Positions 57,231-64,000 of a DNA stretch of 64,000 bases are shown here, piece by piece. The stretch's first letter is position 1. Every line of letters starts with the position of its first letter. The position numbers and the translations under genes are program-made. The notes under the pieces are model-generated. The model had not been told where the DNA came from. It ran no database searches and saw nothing but the letters and a program-made list of their open reading frames with translations. The DNA comes from Ceratodon purpureus (Eukaryota > Streptophyta > Bryopsida > Pseudoditrichales > Ditrichaceae): contig CM026433.1 of assembly GCA_014871385.1 (NCBI GenBank), positions 13,962,023 through 14,026,022 of the forward strand, written 5' to 3'.

Positions 57231-60200
57231 TCATGCTTCTGCTAGTTGCAAGCGGGGCACTATATTCATAGATTGCAGCTCCTGTAAGCAATAACCCAAT
57301 CAAGACAGAATTAAGAAAGCCAACATTTTATTTTAGAGAAAACTACCTGCTTACAGCACCCAGCTTGATTCTGGATTTAGAATACGAGCTCAGGAAGAAA
57401 ATGCAGTCGTCAGGAGGCTAAAAAACAGAACCAAGAGAGCAGTATACCTACTATTTTGTTTAACTTGCTATAGTCAGAAAACTGAGGAAAGAACACAGTA
57501 TCCAAGATGCTCCTAGTATTTACTATTAGAGGAAGAAAATGCGTTTTCACATCATTGAATTTGTTGAAAGGTTGTGAGCTAAAATTTTTGGATAGTGACC
57601 TAAGCACCTCCAAAGTAGGTACAAGCAAGTGATCATGAGGAGGTCTCCCCAAGAATTTTATCATGTCTCCTCATGACCAATCTCTTGGAACAATCTAATT
57701 TTAGCTAAACTATGTTTAATGCTGGAAGATGAGTTTATATCGTTGAATCTAAAATAAGACCTTGGAATCAATCTTTATATAACAAAATCTAGCATTCAAA
57801 AGCAATACAAATACAAGTGGGCATGTGCAGGAAGAAACAAAAGCCCAAGAACAGGGAAGCAAATGAGCACAGATTTGGATAATCACCTGAAATAGAAGTT
57901 TACAAGCATATGGAAGTTTCATGGTTGCAATGTTATCACCACTCTTGCACGTAGAGCAGAGACAAATCTTGAGCTTGTGATGGTAATAGCCAATCATTCC
58001 GCACTTTGTGCACACCTGCCATAACATATTTACAAATTGGTGAATCACAACAGTGGGCAATGGATGGAAACAAGACACGATTTCAGATGCTGTTCAGTCC
58101 CACCAACAATATGTAGAACAAAAGCTGAACAGAAGCGTACCTGGATTTGGAACTGATCACTGGATATCATAAGACGTTCTAATATCATCATGCTGGCACC
58201 ATAAGCAATCAAACAATCGCGCTCCATTTCACCAAGCCTCAAACCTACAAGAGAGTGACACAGACAAGTTTTAGAGAATAATCAGGATGAGACTCGACGC
58301 AAATTAACACATGGCAAATAATACGAGTATACTCAATTACCTCCTTCTCGACTTCTTCCTTCTGTGGGTTGCCTTGTGAGTACCACGCGAGGACCTCGAG
58401 CACGTGCATGCATTTTGTCCAACACCTGATAAAGAAAACACACACCTCATGTCGTCAGAAAAAGTAAAGCTAAAACCAGAAAACCCATCTGATAGCCATC
58501 CAAAAAAGTTACTATAGGCCCTGCATGATACATTGACAAATTGTGTGCGTGCAAAGCACTTGAAAATACTGCAAATTAATAGCATGCTTCAACCGTGAAA
58601 AATTGGCACTCAATCTACTTCATGGAAGTTAGCAAGGCAGATTCGTACCATGTGCTTCAGCTTCTGATAATAAATGGGACCCATGAAAATATATGCTTGC
58701 AAAGGATTCCCAGTTATACCTGCAAGAATATTTTTATGTCAATATAGTGCCAAAACCAACTAGTAATGAACTCGATAATGAAACCAGGCCTGAATGATCG
58801 CATGTGTCGAATTGCAGACCTGAGTAGATTAAATCCTTGCCACTGTAATTGAAGCCGTGTCTCACCAACGTTTCACTGTCGAACAAAGACCACAAAAGTA
58901 TCAACTTCCACTCGGGGGTCAAGGCTACATAAGTTCCAAAGTTATAAACTTCGCATCACAGAAGCCTCAAATCGAAGCAATAAGGACACGTACCTGATGG
59001 TTGAAACCTTATCAGCATGCCCGCTGGGCTCACCAAAGGCACTTCCATAGTGAAACTTTCCACTATGCAAACCTGCCTTTCCTCCAAGCAGCTCTATCAT
59101 TTTCCCAACAGTCATTCGACTGCCAAAAACAAAAACGGGCCATTGATATCAGCATAGACAACATGTCAATATATTCTCAATTGCTAGAAATGATGAGTCC
59201 CTGTCTTAAGTTCACATAAGAAAGAGATTGTAGCAGTGCAGGGATGTAAAGACATATCCAGTGAATGTAGGGGTAGATATATACAAAAACGAATCATGAG
59301 AAATGAACAAATTCCAATACCACAGTTGGTGACGTGCCTCTAGAAGTAAGTGCTCTGCAATAACCACTTGTAACGACTCTCCTATAATCACTCGAGGTTT
59401 AGGCATGTTCACCGCAACCTAGAGTCACCCTTAACTACACCAGGAAAATTTTGGAAGCAAACCTGGGAAATCCATGGGGATTCATAATCAAATCTGGGCA
59501 GATGCCTCGCTCAGAAAATGGAAAATCTTCTTGTTGGACTATAGTTCCACAGACTCCCTTTTGCCCATGTCTGCTACTGAACTTATCACCCACCTGCAAA
59601 CCACAAAGAAAAGCACTAAAATCAAGATACAAGCCAGCATCGATTGAATACATCTCGTATTACAAATTAAAGGTGTATGGAACATTATGTGCTGAAGGAT
59701 TGTGATGATAATCAGCGAAACATCTTCGCGAGTTTCAAAGCCCTCGGATCTGCTAATGCTCGTAAGAAAAAGTAGAATCAAGTACCTCTGGACGTCTAGT
59801 CTGACGAATGAGGCACTTGATGATAAAGTGGTTCTCATCGTTGCTTGTAAGTAAAACCTTATCCACAACTGCAGTTTCTCCAGCTGCTCCTTTATAGGTT
59901 TGAGGTGACCTCTTGTAAGCCCTGTTCATAAATATGTCAGTGTGCTGATTAAGAAACTTGAATAATTTGAAAGTCTGCCAAATGTATTGCATTTAAAGGT
60001 AAAGCTCAACCCTCAAGAAACCAAAATCAATTATCGTATTTACAACAACGGCAAATAGATTCTTACGAGTCAGGCATTGCCATAGGATTATTGACATTAT
60101 TTCTGGTATCAATTGGGCTTTGTTTATTCACGTAAATGTCTCCTTGACGAATCATCTCTCCGACGGCAGCAATCCCATCTTGATCTTGTAACTGAACAAC

Positions 60201-63200
60201 AGGATGCCAGTTTAGTACAGCATCCCATTTAAGTAATGCAGTAATTGTCTTGGCATGATGAACCTGCTACAGCATGAAAAATAACAAATAAGAGGTGGTA
60301 GCCTCTTTACCTGTTGTCTTGCAACGACTTGGATACCTCCCTTTGCCGAGCTTTGCATTTCAGGAGCCATAATTCGATCTGCAGTACGATTTGGATACTT
60401 CTTCATAGGAACTACACTCCTGCGACATGGTCATAGGAAACGTACCCAAAGTCAGTCAATCCATGCAGCCATACACCTCAACACATATGAGAGGAAAATA
60501 CAGACACTAGCAAAGGTGAAGAGCTTACTTCTTGATTACAATACAACGACCAAATCCTCGGTCTAAAGATGATTTATTCATCACTATAGCATCCTCAATA
60601 TCATAGCCACTGTAACTCATAACTGCTACAGTTGCATTTTGCCCGGCCCCTAGCTTGTCATAGCCCACCTGCAGTAAAAATAGCACTTCATTAGACACCT
60701 TGATTAAAGCACACTCATGCTACCCAGTGTTGTACCCATAGAAAGACAAGTCAATAGTAACTCATCTGCCACAGCTTCTCCGGCACAGTATTACCGATGT
60801 CAACGATCCATACTTTCTTAATAATTCAACCACCTAAACATTCCTAAAGTGTAGAAGCCAGCACACGGTATTATATGGAAATGGACATACCAGCTCAATG
60901 CTCTTGGTAGAAAGCATTGGTCGTTGTGGGTACACTAGGAGGTAAAGAAGCGTGTCCATCCTTTGCAACTGCATCATCAGGCACCCAAAACGTATTTAGA
61001 GTTGCAACATATACAGGTACGGGGTTTACGACATATAATTGCAAGCAAAAAGGAAAAGATTGAATAATTAATAAATTAAAGCAGAGGAGGGGATAGACTA
61101 GTTCACCTGATTATATGCAATATTTCCCATGGCTTGTTTACCCATAGCACACTGTCCATCACAGCATACAAAAGCAGTTAGCAATGATTTCAATCAACAG
61201 ACCCACACAGGACTTTGAAGAGAGCAACAGCAAATCCTACCAAGAGCCGAAAGTACCTGATATGTGTTACGGGGGGATTGATTATGATGAGGATATGGTA
61301 TGAGGCCAGCACAAACACCCAATATTGTAAAGGGCTCGATTTCAATATGAGTGGTTTGAGGTATGGCATCTCCTTCATAAAGTGCTATCTGTTTGAGCTC
61401 ACAAGAGCATAGTCAGTGTTGCCCCCTTCAACCTTCACTTCAAGACAATGAACAGAACAATAGCGACATTCAAAATTATTAGAACAATGCCTCTTTTCCA
61501 AGTCATGCTTTTTTTTATATCATAAAAGGGACAAGAAACATACCAGGCTGTTGTTTTCCTCATTCACATCCATATACTCCACAAGACCTTCGCGTAAGAA
61601 ATCGTCAAAAGTGCGGAAACCATCCTGAATTCAAAAAACCGCGTTTTTCGATTAAATTTTCCTCATAACATTTTATTTAAACAAACACTAGTAAATATCA
61701 AGGAACTAGCAAATATTCACACATTCCAGGCATCTAACATAGCTGCCCACGTTGATCTATTTCTCCAGGAGTTATCCTAAAAGTCTCCCCGCTATGAGAT
61801 AGAGTGCAAGTAAAAAGAATAAAGAGACATGAACGTCTACAACAGATAGCTTATAATAAAGCGATCTGGTTTAACTAACCTTCAGTTCCTTCATATGATG
61901 CTCCTTGATACGAGATACACCCCTATCAGCTATAACCAGTGGTCGACAGACCCGGCCTCCATCAGCAGCAATTTGGATGTTCCGCTGTTTGCACGAATAG
62001 CTCAAGTTCATCAGAAAATGGGGCATACAGTAATTTATATAACGAGATAATCGGAAATAGGGAAAGCAAATCCATCAATTGATAAATTGAAGCACATAAT
62101 GAGTCTTCTACATACATGTTTAGGATTAACGTGCACGCTGACAAATTCTCCAATCTTGCCAGCCCGGCGCAGTTTCCTCAAAACCTCCGCAAATCGCTGC
62201 AGTTTCAAAGACCAAGTCAGAAAAGAAAAAAAAACGCAAATATGTTGATTTACGTCATGGCAATAGTACAAATTTGGACACTGAAGCACACCACTGTCAT
62301 TCTTTATTAGACTTCACACTCAAAAAATGGTGAGTAAAGGTCAAGTGGATGATACATTTGGACGCCGGTGGACTCCCAGAATAGTTCCATTGAAAAACAC
62401 TAGGTATGTTTTGCGGGAATGGAGTTCCTCTCCTGACAATAAGGATAAATCTTCCACCCCCAATGTTGTGCACTATCAACACAATCAAAACAAGTTATAG
62501 AGACTCACTTCGTGGAAATGAGAGAGCCTCTCAACAAGTTGTAGAATATTAACATTGAAAGGAGACCATCAGAAGTAATAACGTATACAACAAAATCCAG
62601 TGCATATCAATTGATCCACACATCCACATAAGTGGTACCATACCAGCTCAATTAAGGGAGCTTCCTCTTCGTCAGTGGTTACATGAGTCATGAGACTCAA
62701 ATTCTTAACAAGTCCGCAAGCCTCCCCTTCTGGAGTATCACAAGGACACAACATTCCCCACTACACCCAACATGCAACAAACGATTTCGTATTAAAAAGA
62801 GGAGAGAAAGGGAGGAAACACACTAAGCAGTCCACAACATTTTCAGCATCAAACAAACGAGTTCATACCACCTCATAACAAGTTTAAACCAGTAATGTAC
62901 ATAGAGTGAAAGAACTCGGGCTGCTCTTCTAAAGGAAACTAACCCTTGTGGAATGAACTCGCATCAATCGATCGCATAATAATACCTGGCTTGGTTGAAG
63001 TGCTCGCGGTCCACTGACTTTGCGGGTTTTCTCAAACTGGGAGGAGATCCTTGTCATGTGGCCCAGTGCAGCAATGAAGGAGAGCCTTGAAACCACCTGC
63101 AAAGATCAAATTACAATTTGATTACCAAGGTACTAAACTAACATATGGGCGTCGAATTCATTCAGAAAAGCTGAATCAACACACTGCAAGCAAGTATCAG

Positions 63201-63958
63201 AAGTCTATACCTGTGTAACACCTTTCCGATCCATCTTGAATCGCTTGACTGCCCAATTCCCACTTGAGATTGCATGCTCCAATCCATTCGTCAGTGTATC
63301 TGGCCTTATGAGCTGGCAGAATTCAGAAAAAAATAGCAAACCAAGGTCATAAAGCAGACTCCATTCCTCCTCTGTATGCACGTGACGAGAGAGCAACGCT
63401 GCTCTTGCAAAAACTTCTTGAAGCAAAATCAAATGTAAATAGTCCATGATGATAATTGCGTCCTACGATCAAGAAAAGAAAGCATATTCACCATGTTAAC
63501 ATAATGCCATCTGAAAATGTACCTTGATGATATCAAACTGAGTAGATCTGTTCGCTTTACTCAGCGTGGCATCCATTGATTTCTTAAGTTCACCATTCAT
63601 TCGCTTGAACAAATCCTGCAAGATCCATAAGATAGACGTGATTGTGGCTCATTGAAGGTATATACCACACTAATTGTACGAATAGAGGTCAACCCCAAAT
63701 GTAACAATACATAAAAGGATATAGAACGCACATGGGGTCTCACAAGGTACATGTAAACTAAACTTCTCAAAAAAAAACACATGAAATAGTAAAAGGCATA
63801 GCCATAGCCTAACTCTTTGAAACCTCTACGCTTACGGATTCCTACATTATAAGCTATAGATGTTGAATCGTTGCTACGTGAAGGTACAAAAATCAGACCT
63901 CAAATAATAGCGAAAGCAGCTGCCCAGCGAGTTCTAACCGCTTATTTCCAACATAATC
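57231..63958 (-). CDS. NRPC2: RNA polymerase III second-largest subunit (RPC2/NRPC2), 5' end outside window
   Basis: Twenty-four minus-strand exons join in phase with GT-AG borders, from [12 protein letters not shown] (63,958-63,899) to EA-TGA (57,281-57,231), giving 794 aa. The family has about 1150 aa, so roughly 340 N-terminal residues lie beyond 64,000. Landmarks: [17 protein letters not shown] (63,312-63,211), [20 protein letters not shown] (62,760-62,644), [14 protein letters not shown] (61,388-61,257), [20 protein letters not shown] near the catalytic centre (60,668-60,529), [16 protein letters not shown] (59,593-59,463), RLGEMERDC (58,244-58,141), and the C-terminal zinc ribbon CTKCG...CLCSTC (58,015-57,887). 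Wording such as [15 protein letters not shown] with [15 protein letters not shown] marks Pol III instead of Pol II. Role: with the largest subunit it forms the active site for tRNA, 5S and other small RNA transcription in the nucleus. No stops or frameshifts; a working host gene. Confidence 0.96.
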
Positions 63959-64000
63959 CTGAACAGAGGCGGGAAGTTGAAGCGATGCCTTTTAAATGCC

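Noticed and set aside
1-64000. CRISPR arrays, tRNA or rRNA genes
   Set aside because: The tandem repeats lack unique spacers of CRISPR type, and no cloverleaf or rRNA-like sequence was recognised by eye.

Overview
The window is nuclear DNA of a plant-lineage eukaryote. It holds one conserved host gene full of introns (the second-largest subunit of RNA polymerase III) beside a dense island of DNA transposons. The plant-type CACTA proteins, a SWIM-type MULE transposase, a Helitron-type helicase remnant, TATA promoters and ordinary GT-AG introns all fit a streptophyte. The transposon protein styles suggest a non-seed plant or charophyte alga, but that is only a guess; I cannot name the species.

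Layout. 1-7.1 kb: two intronless genes, a kinase-like protein and a hAT transposase. Each follows a GC-rich array with the core GCTCGCGCCCCCC and a TATA box; a third array and a heat-shock-element-like cluster follow. 7.3-8.2 kb: a non-autonomous piggyBac-type element (TTAA-CCCC...GGGG-TTAA). 8.4-13 kb: fragments of an unidentified minus-strand gene, split by a 2.4-kb CACTA-like non-autonomous element. 13.5-16.3 kb: a decayed piggyBac transposase gene.

16.4-46.2 kb is the core: a MULE-like element of 29.8 kb with long inverted ends and a probable 10-bp target duplication. It carries an intact two-exon SWIM-type transposase (minus strand) and, divergently, a gene of about 14 exons. That gene combines Pol II CTD-like heptads, a ParB-like domain and a C-terminal domain resembling beta-class DNA N4/N6 methyltransferases. 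An intact 15.4-kb autonomous CACTA element, also with two divergent genes, sits inside it (17,952-33,369, TSD ATG). The nesting order is therefore piggyBac-type gene, then MULE, then CACTA.

46.2-49.1 kb: minus-strand exons with a repeated basic motif, possibly the 5' part of the split piggyBac-type gene, and a second, decayed copy of the MULE transposase C-terminus. 50.6-56.1 kb: another TTAA piggyBac-type element interrupted by 4.5 kb that includes a Helitron helicase remnant and a third TTAA element. 56.1-56.4 kb: a 311-bp MITE. 57.2-64 kb: 24 in-phase exons of the Pol III subunit gene, whose 5' end lies beyond the window.

The best candidate for an undescribed system is the MULE that encodes a ParB-like/DNA-methyltransferase-like protein next to its transposase. 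It may modify or bind DNA to protect, mark or segregate the element, or to counter host silencing.
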